A stretch of DNA of 64,000 bases from Microstegium vimineum (lineage: Eukaryota; Streptophyta; Magnoliopsida; Poales; Poaceae): the NCBI GenBank assembly GCA_022036555.1, contig CM039141.1, forward strand, positions 7,103,773-7,167,772, in the 5' to 3' direction. The notes below the pieces were generated by a model. The model saw nothing but the letters and a program-made list of their open reading frames with translations. It was not told the DNA's origin and made no database searches. Position numbers and translations under genes: made by a program. Of the stretch, positions 1 to 10,526 are shown piece by piece (positions within the stretch are counted from its first letter, which is position 1; each line of letters begins with the position of its first letter).

Positions 1-803
1 CGCAGCTGAGGGGTCGTTGTCCGGCTCCTCCGGTTCCTCCACCGTGTAATCTGGGACCTCGAGGTAGAACAGGTGGGCGCATTTGTGTCCGCGGGTGAAC
101 TGTTCGTCAGAGTTGTAACACAGGCCGAGCTTCCGCCGCTCCACCATCTCCTCCGGTGTAATGCGTTTGAAGGCTCTAGAAGTGCCTGCCGGCGCTGCAG
201 TAGATCCACCGGCTGAGAGTGGGGCCGGCAGGGGCGCGAACGGTTGACGTGGTGGTCGCTGGGGCGTCTACACGGGTGGTCGCTGATAGGCGTTGCGCTT
301 CTCGTAGGCGCGAGCGAGGTGCATCGCTTGCTGCAGATCCCTAGGTTGCTGGAGTTCAACGTCGACCTTGATGTAGTCCGGTAGTCCCCCAGTGAACAGC
401 TTGGTGCGCTGCAAGGCGGACAGGTCGCCCGCATGTGCCGCCCGGGCCTGGAACGCCTCCATGTATGCATCCACGTTGGCCCCGAACGGAAGTCGAGCCA
501 AGTCCGCCAGATGGTTGGTGTTGAGGGCGGGTCCGAAGCGCTGCTGGCAGTAGCGTCGAAAGTCCGGCCATGATGGTCGGCCGAGGTCTGCCTCCAAGAC
601 GAGGTACCATTGTTGGGCGACGCCCTTCAGGTGGTATGAGGCCATCCATACCTTGTCGACCTCCCGAGTGAGTTCTCCGAGGAAGAATTGCTCACACTTG
701 TTTAGCCACCCCAGGGGATCCTCTTGGCCCTCGTATGTCTCGAACGTAATCTTGTTGTACTTTGGCACGATGGCGGACTCCCACGATGCCTGCGGAAGGT
801 ACG

Positions 804-2224
804 TGTCGGGTACAAAGGTAAGGGGTACCCTAAACCCTTCGATAAACTGACGCTCAACATAGCAGTCATTTTTAAGACAGATCCGATCAGCCGCTCGAGT
901 CTATGAAGAAAGGCCCATCACACGAAGCCCCCCACCCCCCCCCCCCGCACCGGCCACATCAACTAGTCGTGGGTCGGCCCATTCCTGGAAAAATAGACGG
1001 ACAGGGGTCGAACGAACGACCCCTCCGCCTTCGCCTCAACTCCGACTGACGGACAGGGGTCGAACGAACGACCCCTCCGCCCCCGCCTCGACTCCGACTG
1101 ACGGACAGGGGTCGAACGAACGACCCCTCCGCCTCCGCCTCGACGCCAACTGACGGACAGGGGTCGAACGAACGACCCCTCCGCCTCCGCCTCGACCCCG
1201 ACTGACGGACAGGGGTCGAACGAACGACCCCTCCGCTTCAACCCCCCGAATGACGGACGAGGGGTCGAACGAACGACCCCCGGGCAGGAAGCTCGATCAG
1301 CTCACCTGCTCCCGGTATGGGGTAAAGGGGATCCGACGCGCTTACCTGCCCCGCCTAACGCCATGGGCGCCCACGACCGCAGTCAAATCCATCAACTCAC
1401 CGCCCATGCCCTGGACCTCCGTCAACTGTGCCGCTGCTGTAGCCACGTCGCAAGTACGGACTCCAGAGGCACCCCTCGAGCCATGAACAGGACAGCACTC
1501 GACGGTGTCTCCAGGGATACGACAGGGCCACGCCGGTCTCGACCCCCCCCTCGACCAGGGGGCTCGACCCTGCCTCCAACCACTCCGGTATGGGACCGGT
1601 CCCATCCGCTCCGTCCCGCTTTAGCTGTGGGACTCGCGCCCATCTTCAGAAGGCCAACCTTGCTGCGCCGTGACGTGCCACAACGTCCAGTCCGCCATCA
1701 CCATGCCCGGGAGCACCGGAAGGACGGGAAGGCCACGCCGCCACAGTGATCGACGTCCCTTCGCCAGCATGGCGCCCCGGACACGCCCCCCATGCTGCTA
1801 CAGTTTAGGACCCTGTACCCTCGGGCCTCCCCTTGGTCTATAAAAGGGGACGCCGGGATAGAAGAGAGGGCAATGCACATTCGCACGGGTATTCATGTTG
1901 CGACATCAACTCTGACCCTCGTACACCACACACCCGATTGCTTGACCGACCTCTCAAGCGATCAACCGACCTCCTAGGATAGCCCCGCTAGCCCTAGGCC
2001 TTAGCTCATCCTGAGCACCCCCGTGTGAACCAGCTTGTACCCCCCCTGTACGAGCAGTTCGGTGCAAGATAATACAATCCATCCTACCCCGCTGGACGTA
2101 GGGTCTTCTGTGCCCGAACCAGGATAAATCTTGTGTTCTTCTTGCATCACATCTGGGAGAGGGAGCACGCAATATACAAATTTACTAGCCGGTGGTCTTG
2201 ACCCTCTGGGTCATAACGCCGACA
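804..2224 (+). mobile_element. Solo LTR of a Ty3/gypsy element, nested in gag
   Basis: A 1421-bp LTR begins TGTCGGGTACAAAGG and ends CATAACGCCGACA. It is flanked by a perfect 5-bp target duplication, GTACG at 799-803 and 2225-2229. No internal region is present, so it is a solo LTR left by recombination between two LTRs. The sense strand is plus, because a TATA box (TATAAAAGG near 1840) lies upstream of the presumed R region. A second solo LTR of the same family is at 42059-43454. Confidence 0.93.
995..1276 (+). repeat. 52-bp minisatellite in the U3 part of the solo LTR
   Basis: About five to six units of roughly 52 bp start with tgacggacaggggtcg (for example 1047, 1099, 1151, 1203). Each contains GGGGTCG-aacgaa-CGACCCC, a 7-bp stem with a 6-base loop. 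The related LTR at 42059-43454 carries a more diverged version near 42970-43280. Confidence 0.85.
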
Positions 2225-2940
2225 GTACGGTTGCGGTGGAGCCATGTGTGCTGAAGCTGGTCGCGGCAGGTGCTGTGAGATTGGTCCGAACGTTGGTAGC
2301 GGCGACGGGGATGACGGGAACTTGACCTGGGTGATCGGCAGGCCCGTCGATTGCAGCGGCGCCGGCAGCAATTGCTGGGATCCGTAGGCCGGCTGTGGCA
2401 AGGATGTTGATGTCGAGCCGGCGGAGTCCCCTGTGCTTGCCGCGATCTCCGTGATCAGCGGCATGGACGTTACTGGTAGCGACGGGATGCCCCCAAAACC
2501 GGCCAGTCCAAATTGCGGAAACGCAGGCTGGCCGTCCAGGGCCGAGAGGCGCACTCCCTGCGAAGCCAGATGGCTGTTCATGGCGGATACCTGGAGCTGT
2601 ATGTTGGCGATCGCCGCTGCGATGGAGTCCAACTTGGCCGGTCCCTGCTGCGGGGGAGCGAACCCAATTGTGCCGGCGGCGGGGTTCACCAGCGGCAGCG
2701 AGACCCCCGTGGTCGGGATCAGTGCGGAGGTGACCGGGGTGGTCGGTGCGGAATCTGTGGTGGAGGCGGCCGAAGACATGACCGACGAGGTCTCTGATAC
2801 CAAGTTGGTATGGCGCTTAGCCTTGCTACGGAGGTTGTATGGTGGAGAGGGCTGAGGGCGCAGGAGCTTGCGAGGGCGGCGGGCTGGAGCCATCGGAAGA
2901 TCGCGAGAGAGAGACAGGAAGGACGCTGGGCGCCCAAGGG

Positions 2941-3226
2941 TGTCAAATAAGATACAATCCCAGGCTGTTCTATTCGATATTAAGTTGGAGATTTATAGTT
3001 CCCTCTTACAGACTCCTTTCCTAATTCAACTTGACTCCTTCTCTAATCTGAATAGGACTCTTCCTTCCCTAATCTGAATAGGACTCTTAACTTATCTATA
3101 ATATCTTCTAGGACTCTTAACTGACTCAACCAAACTCTAAGACCTTAACCGACTTAACCTCTTATGCTACCTGATGTGGCTCAGCCACCTGTATTGCGCC
3201 TAGCATAAGTCTTGCCGATCATAACA
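2941..3226 (-). repeat. 5' LTR of the gag-bearing Ty3 element
   Basis: On the minus strand it starts TGTTATGATCGGC and ends ATTTGACA, so it has TG...CA ends, and it sits 47 bp upstream of the gag start codon. Length is 286 bp. The bases just after the LTR (CCCTTGGGCGCC) are where a primer-binding site should be; I do not recognise the tRNA. The boundary was inferred from a single LTR copy. Confidence 0.6.
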
Positions 3227-4318
3227 GTAGCCCCTCGTAGCCTGGTAGGTAATACTGCAGTAGAAGAACATGCTAGCTAGGTTGCTACGTGTATTTACTA
3301 TTAAGTTAGGCACTTGTGCTGGCAGTATGGGTGGAAAATCTTCAAAGCGGTAGTACATAGGAAGGGACCAAAATGTATTTTTTTTAAGCACAAAGAATGG
3401 AGCTCTGCCAGGGAAGAAATAAAACAAGCAAACAAGAACATAAATCTGTAGCTAGGGCAGTTGGAACAATGTTACATGACAGTAGTACAAACTAGAAACG
3501 GCTATAGAATTCTAAGCATTATGTCCTCTCACTCTTTTGAGGCCACATCAAACGCGGTCATAGGTTTATGTTGGAACACCCTGTGATTTATTGATTTCCA
3601 AGCAAAACAAATCATCCCGATAGCACAGAAGTTAACCAAAAAAAAAAAAGTTTGCAAAACAGTTGGCTTCCTCTACGGCTAGGAGCCAGAGATCACTCTT
3701 ATCTTGTATTTTTTTTTCAAGAAACAGGAGGGGCAAAGCCCCTACTGAAGTTTATTAAAGGAAACCAACAGTACAGAAAATACAGAGATTAAACAAAAAA
3801 TGAGTAAATTCGAGCAGAATAGGAGCTAATGTCTTGAAAAGTTGTTCCTATTTTTTGAAATAACACATGTGAAATTGTTCTTTGCTTGCCCTGGTATTAC
3901 AATTACACACGATGCATCAGCTACTAGGACCTAGGTGTACTTACAACTCTATGCAATTAGGCAGGAGCTCAAAGGTGAAAGTGGGGTTTATGAAGCATTT
4001 GTTTCATTTGGGGTTCACAAATCTGAAATCTCGTGTATGGTCTTATGGATTAGATTCTGACTGTAAATAGCACAAAAAGACCATACAAAAACCCGCATGA
4101 TTTGCTCATAATTCCTCACCAATCTGTTTTATCTGCCCCAACATACACCATGAATTAGAAATTAGAAATTAGAAAGAAAGAAAAAAGTGGCATCCCACAA
4201 CACCAGTCAACACTCAACAGTGAACAGCTGCTTCGAAACCAAACCCACCAATTCCTAGATGAAGAGTTGTCTAATCTAATCTATAATCTAAAGAGGGACC
4301 GCCGAGAATCACAGGTGG
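3227..4318. other. Intergenic; possible LINE 3' tail on the minus strand
   Basis: No supported gene. A run of T at 3710-3718 followed by aggggcaaagcccct looks, on the minus strand, like the A-tailed 3' end of a grass LINE (cagtaggggctttgcccct then a poly-A). The LINE reading is from general familiarity with grass repeats. Confidence 0.4.
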
Positions 4319-4423
4319 TCAGGAGCTCAGGAGAAAAACGACCTCAGCCTCGGAGGCTCTTTCCTGGAAGGGCTTGAGGGCCTCGTCCAGCGCCGACGTC
4401 GCGGGGCCGCCGTCCGCCGCCAT
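4319..4423 (-). CDS. Possible first-exon remnant, 34 codons, function unknown
   Basis: A short GC-rich frame starts at 4421-4423 and encodes an acidic, Ala-rich peptide with the segment LDEALKPFQERASEAE, which looks like the start of a coiled coil. It then runs into VVFLLSS and a stop. The GAG-GTCGTT junction could be a splice donor, but no following exon is recognisable on the minus strand before the gag element. It may be a truncated gene or a captured exon. No function is assigned. Confidence 0.3.
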   Translation of the reverse strand: MAADGGPATSALDEALKPFQERASEAEVVFLLSS

Positions 4424-4593
4424 GCTCGCCGTCGGTCGCTTTAACCCTCGGATTCGGAGGAGTCTTCGAGTTGCTCAAGGGATTTCTCTGGAGGATGATA
4501 AAGAACTCAAGGGCCTAATTCTGCCACTACACTAGAAGCCCACCCAGGCCCACCTGGATCGGCCGTTGTAATCAACCATCCGCTGCATAGTTA

Positions 4594-4879
4594 GGGTCTA
4601 TAACTCAGCTTCACTAGCTTCATGAGCAACTTTTTAGATTTAGTTGAGCTAATTTGAAAAAAGTGTTTGACAAAACAATTTCACTAACAACTTTATGCAT
4701 GCATGTGAGAGAGCAAGGGAGGAAAGAGTTGTGATAAGCGTTTCATCCAACTTCATATCTTTATGAGAGGGAAAAAAAACAACTTCATGGGTGAAGCTGT
4801 TTTGAAAAGAGGTGTTTGACAAAAAAAAATAGTTTACAACAACTTCATAAAGCTGTAATAAGCCGTACCAAACAGACCC
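4594..4879. mobile_element. Tourist-like MITE with TTA target duplication
   Basis: The 286-bp AT-rich element begins GGGTCTATAACTCAG and ends with the imperfect inverse, GTACCAAACAGACCC. It is flanked by TTA at 4591-4593 and 4880-4882. Internal half-repeats such as gtgtttgacaaaa recur. No coding capacity. Confidence 0.6.
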
Positions 4880-4882
4880 TTA

Positions 4883-5596
4883 ATGGGTTACAATCGAAGT
4901 CTCTCTAAATATTTAATTTTTCCTAAAATGGTAATTCCTTGTATTTAGTTTTGTCAACTATCAAATTATAATGATTTATATGATCTTTGATAAAATTACC
5001 GTGGTTTAAATTTGTCTATGTATTGAACTATTTGGAGTTTTTTATTGTTATCTCAAAGATGGAGAGAACCGGACCTACGAACCATAAAACCTGAACACAA
5101 ATGGAAAAATACTAAGTACAAATAGCATTTTTCAGGTGTATCATGGAAACTCCTAGAAAACCATACTTAAGAGTTTCCAAAAATATTGAAACAATACACA
5201 TCCATAATGCATTTATAGATAGATATAAATTGTCAGTAAAATTTAAAATTTGATAAGCAATATAAACGATTTCATATGAAAATATAAATTTTAGATGCAT
5301 ATGCATTAGGATAAAAAAAATCATAGGAATTAGTATTCTAGCGTATATATACAATTAAAATTCAAATGTTTTTATATGATTTTCTATGGCAAGATTTTCA
5401 ATCTCAATTTTTATAGAAATATGCTCCTAAATTTGTAGATTTATATTCTTTTTAAAAAAATCTCAACATGCTTTTCTAAAAGTTTTTTACGATTGGATTT
5501 TTTTGATAACTTCGATTGGATTTTATGCCTAAAATATTTTCCCAACGTAAATTGCTCCTGTGAAGCCATTCCTCTTTCATCTCCTCTCATATAATA
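4883..5596. other. AT-rich intergenic DNA upstream of NOP56
   Basis: No gene or clear repeat was recognised here. Composition is strongly AT-rich up to about 5550, then shifts to the GC-rich 5' leader of the NOP56 gene. Confidence 0.5.
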
Positions 5597-5605
5597 AAAC
5601 CCTAG
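5597..5605 (+). promoter_or_regulatory. Telo-box upstream of NOP56
   Basis: AAACCCTAG lies 89 bp before the NOP56 start codon, just downstream of an AT-rich TATA-like stretch (catataataaaa). Telo-boxes are a known element of plant genes for ribosome biogenesis and translation, which fits this gene. Confidence 0.6.
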
Positions 5606-5693
5606 CCCTCGGTGGGTCCACACCGAACCACCCACCACCTGTCGCCTCCTCCTCCGCCGCCCCCCGCCCTCCGGGGAAGCGAGCGGCGAAGAG

Positions 5694-8539
5694 ATGGCGT
5701 TGTACCTGCTCTTCGAGTCGGCGTCGGGGTACGCTCTCTTCCACGCGTACGGCATCGATGAGATTGGGCAGAGCGTGGACGCCGTCCGCGCGTCCGTGCT
5801 GGAACTGCAGCGCTTCGGCAAGGCCATCAAGCTCACCGGCTTCTCCCCATACTCCTCCGCCCTCGATGCGACCAACCAGTGCAACGCCATCTCCGAAGGT
5901 AATATGCTCTCTCACTCTCATCCCCGCCCTCTACCCAGTCCCATGGCGCGCAACCCGAATGAATTGTGACTTGTGAGGTGGTGGGCCGGTCACGGGCAGG
6001 GATCATGACCGACGAGCTGAGGAACTTCCTAGAGCTCAACCTGCCCAAGGTGAAGGAGGGAAAGAAGGCCAAGTACAGTCTCGGTGTCACGGAGCCCAAG
6101 GTCGGGTCACACATCTCTGAGGCCACGGGAATTCCCTGCCAGAGCAATGAGTTCGTCCAGGAGCTGCTCCGAGGGGTGCGGCTGCACTTCGATCAGTTCA
6201 TCGACCAACTCAAGGTGATGAATTTCACTTCTGAACGAAACTCTTCTAAGGAATCTGACATCAGTTTTGGTACTGGTCCAATTTTTTTTAGAATCTGGAG
6301 TGTTGTAAATTCAGAAACCTAATGCTGCTCCATAGGTTTCTTGTTGCCTATCACATTTTCTGAGAAATTTTATTTTCTTGTTAATTTTGTTTGTGTGGTC
6401 AAAATATAAGGTTTTGGATGGATCTGGCCCTATGAGTTACACACTATAGAGCCCACGTGCATCTCATTCGGCCTAACTACTAGTTGCTTATATGCAACAA
6501 AATTGCAGGAATCTGACCTGGAGAAGGCTCAGCTAGGCCTGGGGCATAGTTATAGCAGGGCCAAGGTCAAGTTCAATGTGAACCGTGTGGATAATATGGT
6601 GATTCAAGCTATCTTTCTGTTGGACGCACTCGATAAGGCTATCAATTTCTTCTCCATGAGAGTGAGGTTAGTATAACATTTTCCATTTAGTCAGGCTATT
6701 TACCGTTCAGCGCTTCTTCTTAGATTATGTGATGATTTGCTCACCTTGACTCCATTTTTTTAACCTTGACTTGGTACCCACATACGTTCTGGATAACTCA
6801 GGGTGTTTGGTTTGTGACATGAAGTAGTCCATCGTCATCTCATTCTTTAGTTTTTTGTTTGGTTTGTTTTAGAATGAGTTTATCCATCACCACCTCATTC
6901 CTCACAAGCTAATTGGTACTAGTATGAGGAATGAGGGTCATTCTACTAAATTGAGGAAATGGACTCATCACCCCATCTAGAATAGGTTTATTCTCTAAAT
7001 CAAACGCTCCATAAATTTATTTGAATGCCCATGCTTCTTTTGTTTTGTTTGCTTATGCTGCCATGACATTCTGATGTGCAGTCATGTCATTCTGGAATTA
7101 TGGAAAACACTGCCATTTTTTCTTCACTTCAGTCTATAGAAGTGTCACCGGAAAGAGTATCTAATATATGCTATGCTTTAGAGAAAAAAGAGTTTTTATC
7201 ATTGCTGTGCTTTAGAGAAAGGGAGTTTATTTTAAATGTATTTTGCCAAAATTTGTTAATTCTCAACTCTGTAACGCTGAATACACTTTAGTGATCTTAC
7301 AAAATGTCGTCGATGCATGTGTGAAAGACCATGTAACTCATCATGTCGGCATATCGCATATATACTCATTGTTATGTTTGTAATTGACATAACGGCAAAT
7401 CTTTACTTTATTGATCATTCTCGTTGATACAACTATCTTTTGAATATTCTGTGTGATGGTGATGTTAGTTTGGCTGTATTAACATATTACTTAACCATAA
7501 TGCAGGGAGTGGTATTCGTGGCATTTTCCAGAGCTAGTCAAAATTATAAATGACAATTACCTCTATGCTAAGATTACTAAGTTTTTGGTAAACAAATCTG
7601 AGTTAGTAGAAAAAGACATTCCAGCTTTAGCAGATCTTACTGGAGATGAGGACAAGGCGAGAGAAATTGTTGAAGCGGCAAAGGCATCTATGGGTAACAA
7701 TGCATCTACGACTATTTATGCAATAAGTGAAGTGCTGATATCTTTATGTTAAGTTGTTGACTACGTTTGTACTGTTGTATTTTCCAGGACAGGATATTTC
7801 ACCAGTTGATTTGATTAATGTCCAACAATTTGCCCAAAATGTCATGAATCTATCCAAATACCGTAAAAACCTGTATGAGTATCTTGTAACAAAGATGAAC
7901 GATATTGCACCCAACCTGACGTCTTTGATCGGTGAAGTTGTTGGGGCTCGACTAATCTCTCATGCTGGCAGTCTTTCCAATCTTGCCAAGTGCGCTGCCT
8001 CCACCCTTCAAATACTTGGTGCTGAAAAGGCACTTTTCAGGTACTTAACAAGCTGTTTATGCATTGTTAGCAAAACTATGCTTTGAAGTCCTAATAGTTT
8101 GTTACTTGAATCCTGACTATTGACTGTTGTCATAAGTATTAAAACTTCTTCCTTTATGCCTCTGATTTTTTTTTGTTTATTCTTCTCTGTTTAATTGCAG
8201 AGCTTTGAAAACTCGTGGAAATACACCAAAGTATGGCCTCATATTCCACTCATCATTCATTGGTCGTGCATCAGCTAAGAACAAGGGTCGAATGGCTCGA
8301 TACCTAGCAAACAAGTGTTCTATTGCTTCACGCATTGATTGCTATTCAGGTCAGTTGCACAACTTGTTTGCAAGCTTTACATATACTGATACCCTGTTCT
8401 GAGTCTACTGATCGTCACTGTTTGGATTTCAGAGTTGAATACATCCATTTTTGGACATAAGCTGCGTGAGCAAGTTGAGGAGAGACTAGACTTCTATGAC
8501 AAGAGTGATATATATGTTACTAAATTTGCTTGGAAATAG
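5694..8539 (+). CDS. NOP56: NOP56-like box C/D snoRNP core protein, C-terminally truncated
   Basis: NOP56 is a nucleolar scaffold of box C/D snoRNPs that guide rRNA 2'-O-methylation. Seven exons join cleanly: 5694-5898, 6000-6214, 6509-6666, 7506-7693, 7788-8040, 8201-8349, 8433-8539, all with GT-AG introns, giving 424 residues. The NOP5 N-terminal domain is at about 1-70, NOSIC in the middle (GHSYSRAKVKFNVNRVDNM), and the snoRNA-binding Nop domain at about 250-400, including GAEKALFRALKTRGNTPKYG. The protein stops soon after EERLDFYDK: ten unrelated residues (SDIYVTKFAW then K) and a TAG replace the rest, so the helical end and Lys-rich KKE/D tail of normal NOP56 (roughly 500 or more residues) are missing. 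The Nop core itself looks well conserved. It may be a truncated duplicate or a recently broken gene. Its stop lies 54 bp from the stop of the convergent PPR gene. Confidence 0.93.
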
Positions 8540-8593
8540 TGTCAAAACTTTTAATAATGCAAAACTTTCAACAATGCTACCAATAGATCACTA

Positions 8594-10163
8594 CTACTGT
8601 TCTAAGGAAACTGCAAAACTTGGTTTCCTCGTCATGTCTTCTGATGAGAGGTCTTTCAGAACCTGTTCGACCTCATGAACTACTCCAAGCTTCCTGAACC
8701 ACGCAGCAAGCAACTGAGAGGGCTCTTGGCCAACTGAAACACCATTTTCTTCAAGTTCTGTCAAAAATTCAAGTGCTGTTTCCAACCTGTTCACCTTCTC
8801 ATAAGCACCCAATACCAAGGCAATACATTTGTCACAAGGTTTGACTCCTGCACTTCTCATATTACGGATAACACAAACAGCTTCATCGATTCGATTGGAG
8901 ACGCAGTAAGCATTCACCAGAAGCGCACACAACTTCGTGTCAGGCACTATCCCTGCAAACTGTATGGCATCGAAAATCCGCTGCCCACCATCTGAATCGC
9001 CTCTGTATGAATAGGCTCTCAGCAATGCCTTATAAACTTCCTTTCCTGCGAACATCTGCTGGTCCTCCATTTCTTTGATCAAACCTTCTGCTTCCTGCAA
9101 CATGTCAGCCCTGATATAAGCCATGATCATCGAGCCATATGCACGCTTATCCAGTGGAAGACCAAGCAACACAATCTCTCCGAATATTTCCTTTGCACGG
9201 CTCAGATCTCCAGCCTTACTGTACATGTCCATCATTGCAGTTAACATGACCTGATCACAAGGGAAACCTCTGCCTTTCATGGCTGCAAATGCATCCTCAG
9301 CTTTCTGCAGTAGCTTCTGCTTGCCATAGACGTGGATCAACTTGGTGTAGTCGCGAACATTCGCTTCAAAAGAATTTTCCAGTAATGCATGCTCCAGTAC
9401 CTACCAAACATACCAGACTTTAGTTAAATTACTCGACTCATCAACTGGTCATGTTAAATTACTAGACTCTAGACTCATAAGCCTATTGCTAACAGAGCAA
9501 CTGTCAGCACCTTAGAAATCAGAAGTCAGCAAATTACAGTTAGTGACGAGATTGTGGGCCGCAAAAGAGTAGTGACAATTTCAAGATTTCAAGTTTCAAC
9601 CAATCATAGCAGCAAGTTGAGAACATCTGGACAAAATACACTACCAAAGTTGAGTACATTCATTATGCTTCGGAAGTTCAGAGCTGTAAACAGACGACAG
9701 GACGGGTAGGGGGATGAACTGTGTCACTGACCTCAGTAAGCAGCGGGCTTTCCATGGCTTTCAGTTCCTTGAGAACAAGCAACCAATCCGCCCTCTTGGG
9801 CTTCATCGCCTTCTCCCAGTACGCGAGCAACGCGCCAATGCTCTCGTCCCCGGGGCACAGGCACACCACGCGCGCCATCAGGGCCTTGCAGCGGTTGGGC
9901 AGCTTCGGAGACAGGCCCCGAACCGCCCGCTGCTGCGACTCGGTCAGTTCGAACCCTAACGCGTCCCACCTAAACCTTGGCCTGGACTCGTTCACCGCCG
10001 CTTGCTCTGGCTCAGCCTCCGCGGCCAGAGCCGACGACTCCCCGCCATGGCCACCGGACACGCAAGCGCATTGGCAAGCGAGCTTCCAGGGCTTCGTGGT
10101 TTTGGTAGTGGGGGCGAGCTTGGCTCCCGCCGAGCGCAAGGCCGGGATGGCGAGGGAGGCCAT
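8594..10163 (-). CDS. Pentatricopeptide-repeat protein, probably organellar
   Basis: PPR proteins bind organellar RNA in a sequence-specific way. Two exons, complement 9732-10163 and 8594-9400, separated by a GT-AG intron of 331 bp, give 412 residues. Residues 1-40 are rich in Ala, Ser, Thr, Lys and poor in acids, like a plastid or mitochondrial transit peptide. From about residue 155 a series of 35-residue helical repeats follows, for example YTKLIHVYGKQKLLQKAEDA, then MLTAMMDMYSKAGDLSRAKE, and YGSMIMAYIRADMLQEAEG. It is P-class; no E or DYW extension is seen. Overall layout resembles the Arabidopsis At1g01970-type protein (from memory, moderate certainty). The gene is divergent from eEF1B-beta, with 363 bp between start codons, and appears intact. 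Confidence 0.9.
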
Positions 10164-10526
10164 GGCAGGGAGTGACCGAGCAAGGCGGGCGGGACGGCGC
10201 CGGAGAGGATGAGGAGGCGCTATCCGAAGAGAGATGATAGATCTGAGCCGTCCGTTGATCGAATACGCCGATCCGACGGCCCTAACAATCTCCGTGATGG
10301 TTAGGGAATATCCTCACCGTAGATGCCTAATCACACGGGCGGGCGCTCGGGGTTCGGCTCGTGCACGACTCTGACAAGTGGGTCTCACCCTCACCAGCGC
10401 CGCCACATATAAATAAGCGGCGGTCGCGGCTCGGCTTCCTCCTCTCCGTCTCTAGGGTTTGAGATTTTAGCCGCCGCCGCAGCTCATCTCACCCTCACAG
10501 CAGACGACGTACTCTTCGCCGATCCG
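10164..10526. promoter_or_regulatory. Divergent promoter between PPR and eEF1B-beta, with TATA box and telo-box
   Basis: The 363-bp gap separates two start codons on opposite strands. For the plus-strand gene a TATA box, TATAAATA, is at 10408-10415, and an inverted telo-box, CTAGGGTTT, is at 10452-10460 in the probable leader. No clear TATA box was found for the PPR side. Confidence 0.6.

Larger units (their letters stand above)
1..2893 (-). pseudogene. Ty3/gypsy gag, interrupted by a solo LTR and a stop codon
   Basis: Gag forms the retrotransposon particle. The start codon is at 2891-2893. The first 223 codons (2893 down to 2225) are rich in Ser, Thr and Pro, with a basic N-terminus. The frame then resumes at 798, past the inserted LTR and the second copy of its duplicated target, and is exactly in phase (669 and 531 bases, both multiples of three). 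This part carries the retrotransposon-gag domain with the signature WLNKCEQFF and later QQRFGP. A TAG at 268-270 stops the frame, but beyond it the same frame continues into a zinc knuckle near 69-126 that reads CYNSDEQFTRGHKC, with the expected second Cys replaced by Ser. Both lesions argue for an old, inactive copy. Confidence 0.85.
1..3226 (-). mobile_element. 5' part of a Ty3/gypsy retrotransposon (short-LTR, Reina-like), cut by the window edge
   Basis: Reading on the minus strand, a short LTR (2941-3226) is followed by a leader and a gag reading frame that runs off the left edge; pol and the 3' LTR lie outside the window. Short LTRs plus a gag ending in a CCHC-type knuckle fit the Reina-like chromovirus group, which is inference. 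The element is dead: gag carries an in-frame TAG and is split by a solo LTR. A 5-bp flank, gtagc at 3227-3231, is the candidate target-site duplication to look for at the other end. Confidence 0.75.

Noticed and set aside
2785..2806. tctctgataccaa, resembling a primer-binding site on the minus strand
   Set aside because: It lies inside the gag reading frame, about 100 bp past the start codon, so it cannot be the PBS of this element.
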